Assembly: GCF_965227725.1 (NCBI RefSeq)
Contig: NZ_CBDDGH010000001.1
Location: 744,001-808,000 of the forward strand
Origin: Shimia sp965227725
GTDB lineage: Bacteria; Pseudomonadota; Alphaproteobacteria; Rhodobacterales; Rhodobacteraceae
Direction of reading: 5' to 3'
Length of the DNA stretch: 64,000 nt
Under the pieces are notes generated by a model. It was not told the origin of the DNA, made no database searches, and was given only the letters and a program-made list of their open reading frames with translations. Below are positions 36,956-44,052 of the stretch, piece after piece; position 1 is the first letter of the stretch; each line of letters starts with the position of its first letter. The translations under genes were made by a program, and so were the position numbers.

Positions 36956-37273
36956 GATTTCGGGATTCCTACACCAACCGATATTTTTGGAAGCGGGAGA
37001 TAGGGGGTGCCGGGTTAATGTTCGCTTACCACCGAGGCGAAAGTGGCGCGCAATTTTCACCACTTTTTCTCATCATCCGGCACAAGGTGCTCGCACCTCT
37101 GACGCAGGGTCAATGAAAGCCTTTTTTGTCAAATGGTTATGCTTTGAGCGGGCACGCGGAGAAGTAGGGAAAATGCAACTGAACTCCCAAAGGAGGCCGC
37201 ATCTTATGCAGGATTGCTCATCACGGAAAATGCCCTGCGGTCTCTCAATGGGGCAGCCGCCCCAATTGAGTTG
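36956..37273. other. Spacer between chemoreceptor and msrQ
   Basis: About 320 bases. It should hold the receptor's promoter. A hairpin with CTCAAT/ATTGAG outer and GGGGC/GCCCC inner pairs at 37244-37270 is the likely end of the msr transcript. A 37-codon plus-strand frame (37206-37319) has an excellent AAAGGAGG ribosome site but runs antisense into msrQ. Confidence 0.5.
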
Positions 37274-37900
37274 TCAGGCGGCGCTGCGCAGGGGGCCTTT
37301 TTTGGGGTGGCGCATCTGACGTTTGGGCAGGCGGCGCAGGGCGATCAGGCCGACGATCACGAGCAGATAGACATAGGGCTCATACTGAAAGCTCTTGATC
37401 TGCATGATGTAGTGGATGCCGCCCAGCAGCACGGCGAGGTAGGTCGCCTTGTGCAGTTTGCGCCATTTGGGGCCGAGCTTGCGCACGGATCGGTTGTTGG
37501 AGGTCACCGCAAGCGGCAGCAGGATCAGCAGAGAGGCCATGCCCACGATGATGTAGGGGCGCTTGGCGATGTCGGCCCAGACCTGGCTGAGGATCTGCAC
37601 ATCGAGCACCATCCAGACCAGAAAGTGCAGCAAGATGTAGAAAAAGCTGATCACCCCAAGCGCGCGGCGCCAGCTGAGGAAGTTCAGAGGGGTGAAACGG
37701 CGCAGCGGAGAGACCAGCAGAACCGCCACCAAGACCTGAAGACCCGCCTTGCCCAGCGCGTGCTCCATCGCCTTGGCCGGATCCACACCCAAACCGCCGG
37801 TGAAGCCCGCATAAAGCAGCCAGACCGGATAGGCGGCCCCTACAAGATAGAGCAGCCAGCTTGGTGTTTTGCGAATGGCGGTGTTGAGCGCGTCAGTCAT
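37274..37900 (-). CDS. msrQ: MsrQ, haem-binding membrane subunit of MsrPQ methionine sulfoxide reductase
   Basis: A 208-residue inner-membrane protein with about six membrane segments of the ferric-reductase-like type. Family blocks are 'GLGVDPAKAMEHALGKAG', 'SWRRALGVISFFYILLHFLV' (haem-ligand His) and 'KLHKATYLAVLLGGIHYIMQ' (two more His). MsrQ passes electrons from the quinone pool or a flavin reductase to MsrP for repair of oxidised periplasmic proteins. Start at 37900 follows GGAAGGTG. It overlaps the GDCCVxC gene by eight bases, which in turn follows msrP, so all three form an operon. Confidence 0.93.
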   Translation of the reverse strand: MTDALNTAIRKTPSWLLYLVGAAYPVWLLYAGFTGGLGVDPAKAMEHALGKAGLQVLVAVLLVSPLRRFTPLNFLSWRRALGVISFFYILLHFLVWMVLDVQILSQVWADIAKRPYIIVGMASLLILLPLAVTSNNRSVRKLGPKWRKLHKATYLAVLLGGIHYIMQIKSFQYEPYVYLLVIVGLIALRRLPKRQMRHPKKGPLRSAA

Positions 37901-38117
37901 CGTCACCTTCCCCGCATGTTTCGCCCCGCTGGATCGGCGGACATGGTGCGGTGCCGTATGAGCAGAACACACAGCAATCGCCGGGCAGCGGTTTGATCAG
38001 CCCGTCACAGGAGGGGCATTCCAGAAAGAAAAGGCAGCTGTCTTCAGGCATCTGATGTGCCTCCTCGTGACCGCAATGCGGGCAGGTCACTTGGGATATG
38101 AGGATCAGCCCCTGCAT
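37893..38117 (-). CDS. GDCCVxC-domain (seleno)protein family member, Cys form
   Basis: A 74-residue cysteine-rich protein. It has two CxxC pairs ('TCPHCGHEE', 'LECPSCDGL') and the family-naming motif 'GDCCVFCSYGTAPCPPIQ'. Homologues in some bacteria carry selenocysteine in this motif and are thought to bind metal or take part in redox; the function is not established. Here all positions are Cys. It sits between msrP and msrQ, overlapping msrQ, which suggests a link to sulfoxide repair or thiol chemistry. Confidence 0.82.
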   Translation of the reverse strand: MQGLILISQVTCPHCGHEEAHQMPEDSCLFFLECPSCDGLIKPLPGDCCVFCSYGTAPCPPIQRGETCGEGDDD

Positions 38118-38122
38118 CCGCC

Positions 38123-39028
38123 TTAGTAGTTCTTCCGCAGGTCCATGCCTTCATAGAGGCCGGCCACTTCTTTTTCATAGCCGTTGAACATCAGCGTCGG
38201 GATGCGCTTGGCAAAGAAACCGCCGCCGATCGGGCGCTCAGACGCCTGAGACCAGCGCGGGTGATCCACCTGCGGGTTCACGTTGGAGTAAAAGCCATAT
38301 TCGCTTGGGATCGACTTGTTCCAGCTGGTGGGCGGCTCTTTGTCCGTCAGCGTGATGCGGACAATGGATTTGATCGACTTGAAGCCGTATTTCCAAGGCA
38401 CGACCAGACGGATTGGCGCGCCGTTTTGGTTGGGCATGGGTTTGCCGTAAATCCCTGTGGCCATCAGGGTAAGTGGGTGGTTGGCCTCGTCCAGACGCAG
38501 GCCTTCGACATAGGGCCATTCAAGGAAAGGCTGGCGCTGGCCGGGCATTTCTTCGGGGCGGTAGAGCGTTTCAAAGGCCACGTATTTTGCGCCCGACTGC
38601 ACACCGGCGAGATCCAGCAGGTCTTTCAGCTCAAAGCCGTTCCAAGGCACCACCATGGACCACGCCTCAACACAGCGGAACCGGTAGATGCGCTCCTCAA
38701 TCGTCATCTTGGACAGGATGTCTTCCAGAGCGTAGTCACCCGGATTGTCCACCATGCCGTCGATCTTGATCGACCAGGGTTTGGTGGTCAGCGCAGCGGC
38801 GTAGCGGGCCGGATCTTCCTTGCGGGTCCCGAACTCATAGAAGTTGTTGTACTGGGTGATGACGTCAAACGGCGTTGGCTCCAGCGTCTCGGCGGCGGCC
38901 TGTGCTTTTGGCGCGATGGTTGCAAGGCCAAGACCGGCCATGCCCGCCATGATCTGACGGCGGTTCAGATAGGCGGACTTTGGGGTCACATCGTCATGTG
39001 TGAGGTCGTTGGTCCAGCGGTGGGCCAT
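38123..39028 (-). CDS. msrP: MsrP, periplasmic molybdenum methionine sulfoxide reductase
   Basis: A 301-residue sulfite-oxidase-fold enzyme exported folded by Tat. The N-terminus holds 'YLNRRQIMAGMAGLGLATIA', a twin-arginine signal, with cleavage likely after 'PKAQA'. The molybdopterin-coordinating cysteine is in 'YRFRCVEAWSMVVPW', and 'VPWKYGFKSIKSIVRI' is typical of MsrP. It reduces methionine sulfoxide in periplasmic proteins using electrons from MsrQ. Start at 39028 follows AGGAGAC. First gene of the three-gene unit. Confidence 0.94.
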   Translation of the reverse strand: MAHRWTNDLTHDDVTPKSAYLNRRQIMAGMAGLGLATIAPKAQAAAETLEPTPFDVITQYNNFYEFGTRKEDPARYAAALTTKPWSIKIDGMVDNPGDYALEDILSKMTIEERIYRFRCVEAWSMVVPWNGFELKDLLDLAGVQSGAKYVAFETLYRPEEMPGQRQPFLEWPYVEGLRLDEANHPLTLMATGIYGKPMPNQNGAPIRLVVPWKYGFKSIKSIVRITLTDKEPPTSWNKSIPSEYGFYSNVNPQVDHPRWSQASERPIGGGFFAKRIPTLMFNGYEKEVAGLYEGMDLRKNY

Positions 39029-39188
39029 GTAGAGTCTCCTTTGTCTTGAGGAGAGACATAGCGCATTTGCCCCCCCAATCGCCACAAAGACAGGCCACAC
39101 CAGCGGTCACGATGATGTGGGCGGGCTGTAATGTTTTGGTGCGGTCCTCGCCTGCCCTGCCAAACAGGAGGACAGGCGCGCGGCGCGG

Positions 39189-40691
39189 TCAGACGCTCTC
39201 GGGGCGCGGGAAGACCTCGTTCATCGGCACAGAGCGGCCGTTTTCCTGCACCAGACGCACGTGGCGGCGGCGCAGTTTGCGCGGATCAGACACGCCCACG
39301 GAGTGTGAGAGCACCTCGACCTCTTTCACGATGGCCTTGGCATAATTGGCCACGCGCGGGGCCTTGCGGTCCACCACCAGACCTTTCTGGAATCGCGGAT
39401 CATGGGTGGTGATGCCGGTTGGGCAGGTGTTTTTGTTGCATTTGAGCGCCTGAATGCAGCCCAAGGAGAACATGAAGCCGCGCGCAGAGGTGACAAAATC
39501 CGCGCCCGCCGCCAAGGCCCAGGCCACATCGCCGGGATTCACCAGCTTGCCTGACGCAATCAGGCGCACGCGATCCTGCAGGCCAAACTCTTCGCGCAGA
39601 TTGGCCACCAGCGGCAGCGCTTCGCGTACCGGCATCCCCACCAGATCCATCAGCGGCATGGGGGCGGCGCCGGTGCCGCCTTCGCCGCCATCAATGGTGA
39701 TGAAATCGGGCGCAAAATCCGCGCCGCGCCGGGTGATGGCTTCAAAGAACTCCCGCATGGTGGTTTCCGCGCCCACCACGGTTTTGATCCCGACCGGCTT
39801 GCCTGTGACCTCGCGCACATGGGTGAGCATGTCGATCAGGTGATCAAAGCTGTCGATTTCGCGGTGGCGGTTGGGGGAGATGCCATCCTGCCCCACTTTG
39901 AGGCCGCGAATGGCGGCGATTTCCTCGGTCACCTTCTCGCCGGGCAGAATGCCGCCTTTGCCGGGCTTGGCCCCCTGCGCCATTTTAATCTCAAACATGC
40001 GGATGGCTTCGTGGCTGGCAACCTCTGCCAGCTTGGCATCATCCAGACCGCCGTGCTCATCACGCACGCCAAACTTGGCCGTGCCGATCTGAAACACCAG
40101 ATCGCAGCCGCCCTCATAGTGGAATGGCGACACGCCGCCCTCCCCCGTATTGAGCCAGATCCCGGCCTGCGCCGCCCCCTGGCTGAGCGCCTGAATGGCA
40201 GGTTTGGACAGGGCGCCGTAGCTCATGCCCGAGATATTGAAGAAAGAAGGCGCCAGATAAGGGGTGCGGGCGGTTGGCCCGATCAGCAGAGGCTCTGATT
40301 TGGCGTATTGGTCATCGAGCGGCGGGAAAGGATCATTCACAAAGATCGGCGTGCCCGGCACGCTGAGGTTGCGGGTGGAACCAAACGCAATGGTGTTGGA
40401 TTTGCCTTCGCCGGCGCGGCCAACCCATTCCCGCTGCGCACGGTTGAAGGGCAGCTCTTCGCGGTCCATGGCAAAGAAATACTGGCGGAAAAATTCGCCA
40501 AGCTCTGAGAAGATATGACGGAAGCGCCCGATCACCGGATAGTTGCGGCGGATGGCGTCTTCGGTCTGGCTGCGGTCGACAACGAAGAGGACAAGGGCCA
40601 GAAGCACCAGAGCGGCAAAGATCAAAACAAAGACGAGACCCAGCACTTCGACGATGTCAAAGGCGGTTTCCATTGAGGCTGCCATTTCCAT
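39189..40691 (-). CDS. FMN-binding glutamate synthase-family protein
   Basis: A 500-residue protein. An N-terminal membrane segment (about 10-40) precedes a GltB-type alpha/beta barrel: 'FNISGMSYGALSKPAIQAL', 'GEGGVSPFHYEGG', 'AQGAKPGKGGILPGEKV', 'PNRHREI' and 'TIDGGEGGTGAAPMPLMD' form the FMN site. A cysteine cluster 'GCIQALKCNKNTCPTGI' matches the 3Fe-4S cluster of glutamate synthase. The amidotransferase half is absent, so true glutamate synthase activity from glutamine is unlikely without a partner. Homologues are widespread but uncharacterised. Stands alone, with a start at 40691 after AAGGAGCG. Confidence 0.88.
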   Translation of the reverse strand: MEMAASMETAFDIVEVLGLVFVLIFAALVLLALVLFVVDRSQTEDAIRRNYPVIGRFRHIFSELGEFFRQYFFAMDREELPFNRAQREWVGRAGEGKSNTIAFGSTRNLSVPGTPIFVNDPFPPLDDQYAKSEPLLIGPTARTPYLAPSFFNISGMSYGALSKPAIQALSQGAAQAGIWLNTGEGGVSPFHYEGGCDLVFQIGTAKFGVRDEHGGLDDAKLAEVASHEAIRMFEIKMAQGAKPGKGGILPGEKVTEEIAAIRGLKVGQDGISPNRHREIDSFDHLIDMLTHVREVTGKPVGIKTVVGAETTMREFFEAITRRGADFAPDFITIDGGEGGTGAAPMPLMDLVGMPVREALPLVANLREEFGLQDRVRLIASGKLVNPGDVAWALAAGADFVTSARGFMFSLGCIQALKCNKNTCPTGITTHDPRFQKGLVVDRKAPRVANYAKAIVKEVEVLSHSVGVSDPRKLRRRHVRLVQENGRSVPMNEVFPRPESV

Positions 40692-40989
40692 AGGTGGCGC
40701 TCCTTATGATTATTTTGGCCTTAAAGTGATCCTATGTGTCCCAAGGGGCAAGTCACGATCAGACAACAAATACGTGTGTTGGGCGACAAACAGCGCGCCA
40801 CGTTGCGAGGTCAGGCGTTTCGATCTAGGCTGATCTTACTGTTTCTGAGCCCGCAAATCCTGCCTTTCTGCCGCTCTATGAGGATCGTTTTTGAGATCGC
40901 GGCGGTGGGTCTGCGTATTTTTGCAGGATGTTGGGCCATTTGTGCGCTGCGCGATATTCAGCGCTTTGTTTATTGAGTGGATGTGTCTC

Positions 40990-41961
40990 ATGTTATTTAT
41001 CACCAATCGTTTTCCCACCCAAAGCATTCGCAGCCGTAAGGGCCGCCGCTTTACCTTTGATCTGGACAACAACGCGCCGTCCAACTCGGTGTTTTACTGC
41101 GAGACGGGCTCGGATGGGCACCACACCGAGATCACCAGCGATGAGCTTCTCAAACGCGTGCGCGAAAGCCAACGCCGTCAGATCCTGCTCTATGTGCATG
41201 GGTTCAACAATCTGCCGGATGTGGTGTTTGAGCGTGCCGCCGAGCTGCAGACGTTTTGTGATGCGGCCAAACCCAAGGAAGTTCTGGTGCTGCCGCTGAT
41301 CTGGCCCTGTGACAACGGGCTGGGTGTTGTGCGGGATTATTGGGATGACCAGAAATCCGCCGACCAGAGCGGCTATTCCTTTGCGCGGGTGCTGGAGCGG
41401 TTCATGAAATGGCGCAACAGCGCGGACAATGAGCCGGAGGTGGCACCGTGCCTGAAGCGGATCAATCTGATCGCGCATTCCATGGGCAACCGGGTGTTGC
41501 GCCAGACGCTGGTCGCCTGGGATCAATATGATCTGGCCGCCGGTGTGCCGCTTTTGCTGCGCAACACGTTTATGGTGGCCGCCGATGTGGTGAATGAGAC
41601 CGTGCATGAGGGCAAGCCCGGCGCGCTGATCAGCCATGCCTCGCGCAATGTGGTGGTCTATTACGCTTCAGACGATCTGGCCTTGCGGGCCAGCAAGGCG
41701 GCCAACCTGCGCAACAAGGTGGCGTCGCGGCGGCTGGGGCATACGGGGCCGGAAAACATCAGCCGCACGCCGCGCAATGTGTTTCAGGTGGATTGTGACG
41801 ATGTGAACACCAGCTATGACACCCCCACCGGACACATGTATTTTCTCGACGACGGAGGCGGCAAGAAACCCGGCAAAGTGTTCAACCACATGTTTGACTG
41901 CATCCTGAACGGGCGGGTGTTCCCCGATGACCCCGATCAGCGCTCGATCATTTTGAAGTGA
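40990..41961 (+). CDS. Alpha/beta hydrolase (DUF900-like)
   Basis: A 323-residue protein. Motifs are 'QILLYVHGFNNLPDVVFERA' (the oxyanion His-Gly strand) and the nucleophile elbow 'INLIAHSMGNRVLRQTL' with Ser at about 163. These match DUF900-type lipase-like hydrolases. Substrate unknown. Two starts are possible: ATG at 40981 and ATG at 40990; the latter is chosen for its spacing from GAGTGG. It converges with the HAD gene, overlapping it by 14 bases. No signal peptide is obvious, so the protein is probably cytoplasmic. Confidence 0.82.
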   Translation: MLFITNRFPTQSIRSRKGRRFTFDLDNNAPSNSVFYCETGSDGHHTEITSDELLKRVRESQRRQILLYVHGFNNLPDVVFERAAELQTFCDAAKPKEVLVLPLIWPCDNGLGVVRDYWDDQKSADQSGYSFARVLERFMKWRNSADNEPEVAPCLKRINLIAHSMGNRVLRQTLVAWDQYDLAAGVPLLLRNTFMVAADVVNETVHEGKPGALISHASRNVVVYYASDDLALRASKAANLRNKVASRRLGHTGPENISRTPRNVFQVDCDDVNTSYDTPTGHMYFLDDGGGKKPGKVFNHMFDCILNGRVFPDDPDQRSIILK

Positions 41962-42601
41962 GCCCCAGCAGCCCTGGCAGTGCATGCATATCGTCAAAGA
42001 CGTCGTCACAAATCGGCGTGAGGCGTGTCGGGTCTGTGTCTGCGGTGAAGCCCAAGGTGCGCATGCCTGCCGCTTTGCCTGCGCGGGCACCGCTGGGGCT
42101 GTCTTCCACCACCACGCAGTTTGCAGGGGCAATGCCCGCATCCGCCGCGGCCTTGAGATAAACGTCAGGTGCGGGTTTGGGGTTGGGCACATCTTCGCGG
42201 GAATAGATGCGGCCTGCGAGACGTGAGGCGATGCCGCAGCGGGTGAGCGTGATCTCCATTTTGGCATGCGGGCCGTTTGAACAGACCGCATAGGGAATAC
42301 CTGCCGCATCCAATGCATCGAGCGTCTCAATGGCACCCGGGATCGAGGTGACCTCGGTGGCAAGGCGCTCAAACATTTCCGCGTAGATCAGATCAACCCA
42401 ATTGTCCTCAAGGGTGGCCCCAAGACCGCGCGCTGTTTTGGCAACGCCCGCGATGGTGCCGCCGACAAAGAGGTCTATGACCCGGTCGTGAGACACTTGC
42501 AGGCCGCGTGCGGCGAGGTTTTCAACCAGCAACGCGTTGGTGACAGGCTCGCTGTCCACCAGCACGCCGTCACAATCAAAGAGAACAAGATCTGGGGTCA
42601 T
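41948..42601 (-). CDS. HAD-superfamily phosphatase (subfamily IA)
   Basis: A 217-residue haloacid-dehalogenase-like hydrolase. Motif I is 'LVLFDCDGVLVDSEPV' with the nucleophile and acid Asp, motif II is the Ser/Asn in 'YAVCSNGPHAKM', and motifs III-IV are 'PNPKPAPDVYLKAA' and 'CVVVEDSPSGARAG'. These resemble beta-phosphoglucomutase or phosphoglycolate phosphatase-type members; substrate unclear. An ATG six bases upstream (42607) is also possible; it lies one base after the dgt stop, so the two are coupled. It overlaps the convergent hydrolase gene by 14 bases. Confidence 0.88.
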   Translation of the reverse strand: MTPDLVLFDCDGVLVDSEPVTNALLVENLAARGLQVSHDRVIDLFVGGTIAGVAKTARGLGATLEDNWVDLIYAEMFERLATEVTSIPGAIETLDALDAAGIPYAVCSNGPHAKMEITLTRCGIASRLAGRIYSREDVPNPKPAPDVYLKAAADAGIAPANCVVVEDSPSGARAGKAAGMRTLGFTADTDPTRLTPICDDVFDDMHALPGLLGLTSK

Positions 42602-42608
42602 GGGCATG

Positions 42609-43964
42609 TCAGGCGGTGCCCGAAACCATTTGGGCGGAAGCAATGGCGTGGCGGTCTGTCATGCCGGAGACAAAATCAGTGATCCCATGGGCGGCGGTAT
42701 AAGGATTGCTCACGTCGCGCAGATCCAGGCCAAAGGCGCGGACAAGTTGCGCCTCATAACTTGGCAGCGCGTCGGCGTTCCAGTTGTTTTGGCGCAGCGC
42801 CTCATAGACAGGCAACACGCCATCAAGCACCCGCCAGATTGCATTGCGGCCCTGAATTTCCAGCCGGGTTTTGCGCGGAGCCGTGAACAGGCGCTCTCTT
42901 GCGGTTTCCTTGATGCGCGCGAAGGCTTCATTTTTGTCCGACACGGCAATCAGCTCATCTGAGAACTGGCCGGACAAGATGGCACCGTGATGGGCGATGA
43001 AGGCGGCCACACAGGCGTCAATCGCGCCGCCAATGGCGCGGGCACGCAGGTAGCTGATGCGTTCATAAGGCGTGTAGGCGGATTGATCGCGGTTGGTCAG
43101 ACGGCAGAGCGGCGCGAGCAGTTCCTCCACCCGCTCAAGGCTGAGATCACCGGCGGAATAGCCGTCTTCGAGATCCACAATGTTGTAGCAAATGTCGTCT
43201 GCCGCCTCGACCAGATAGACCAGCGGGTGACGCCGCCACCAGAGGCTGCCATCAGGTGCGGTTTCTTCGGGCAGCCCCAGCGCCTGTGCCACGGTTTTGA
43301 GCGTGTCATATTCGCTGTGGAACGCGCCAAACTTCTTCGCCCCCACATAAGGTGCCTTGCCGCCATTGGCCGCTTTCAGCACAGCAGAGGTGCTCGCCGT
43401 CATCGGGTATTTGGTGAAGGCCCCAAGCACCGCATTGGAGAGCCGCATGCCGCCTTCGTTGCGATACATCTCCAGCCGGGTGACGATGCGAAAGCCCTGT
43501 GCGTTGCCTTCCAGCGGGGTGAATTCCGCCTGCTTGGCGGGGTCTAAATCCGCAAATAGCCCTGTGTTTGCGTCAAATTTCTCGGCAAACCAGCCGCCCA
43601 TGGCCTCTTCGCCTGAGTGGCCAAAGGGCGGGTTGCCAATATCGTGTGCCAGACAGGCAGCGTGGACGATGCCCGCGATCTTGGGCGCTTCGCCAGCGGT
43701 CAGATGCCCCTGCTCTTCCAACCAGCTGCCAACTTTCATGCCCAAGGTGCGGCCTACGCTGGCGACCTCGACCGAGTGGATCATGCGGTGGCGCAGGTGA
43801 TCGTGCTCATAAAGCGGGTGGACCTGTGTTTTGTTGGCGAGCCTGCGAAACGGCGCAGAGAAGGTGATCCGGTCGGCGTCCTGTACGAAGTTCTGGCGCA
43901 GGGGGTCTTCCTGTTTGCCAATGTCAGAGGCGCGGTCGGTGTTGATCAGGGTGTGCCAGTCCAA
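42609..43964 (-). CDS. dgt: Deoxyguanosinetriphosphate triphosphohydrolase-like protein
   Basis: A 451-residue HD-domain enzyme that hydrolyses dNTPs to nucleoside and triphosphate. The HD metal ligands are seen in 'RHRMIHSVEVASVGRTLG' and 'CLAHDIGNPPFGHSGEEAMG', with a later Asp in 'EAADDICYNIVDLEDGYS'. The opening 'QEDPLRQNFVQDADRITFS' followed by 'PFRRLANKTQV' is the standard start of this family. It lies upstream of the HAD gene and may form a two-gene unit. Slightly longer than type-2 Dgt-like proteins (about 380-440). Confidence 0.92.
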   Translation of the reverse strand: MDWHTLINTDRASDIGKQEDPLRQNFVQDADRITFSAPFRRLANKTQVHPLYEHDHLRHRMIHSVEVASVGRTLGMKVGSWLEEQGHLTAGEAPKIAGIVHAACLAHDIGNPPFGHSGEEAMGGWFAEKFDANTGLFADLDPAKQAEFTPLEGNAQGFRIVTRLEMYRNEGGMRLSNAVLGAFTKYPMTASTSAVLKAANGGKAPYVGAKKFGAFHSEYDTLKTVAQALGLPEETAPDGSLWWRRHPLVYLVEAADDICYNIVDLEDGYSAGDLSLERVEELLAPLCRLTNRDQSAYTPYERISYLRARAIGGAIDACVAAFIAHHGAILSGQFSDELIAVSDKNEAFARIKETARERLFTAPRKTRLEIQGRNAIWRVLDGVLPVYEALRQNNWNADALPSYEAQLVRAFGLDLRDVSNPYTAAHGITDFVSGMTDRHAIASAQMVSGTA

Positions 43965-44006
43965 AATGTGAGGTCCGTTTGTCTGTCAGTGAAGTCTGTG
44001 GATGAA

Positions 44007-44038
44007 AAGAAAAAGCCCGCTGCGGACAGCGGGCTTTC
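44007..44038 (-). terminator. Terminator of clpB
   Basis: Stem AAGCCCGCTG/CAGCGGGCTT around CGGA; on the minus strand it is followed by TTTCTTTTC. It lies 15 bases after the clpB stop. Confidence 0.88.
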
Positions 44039-44052
44039 TGGAAGATTTCAGA

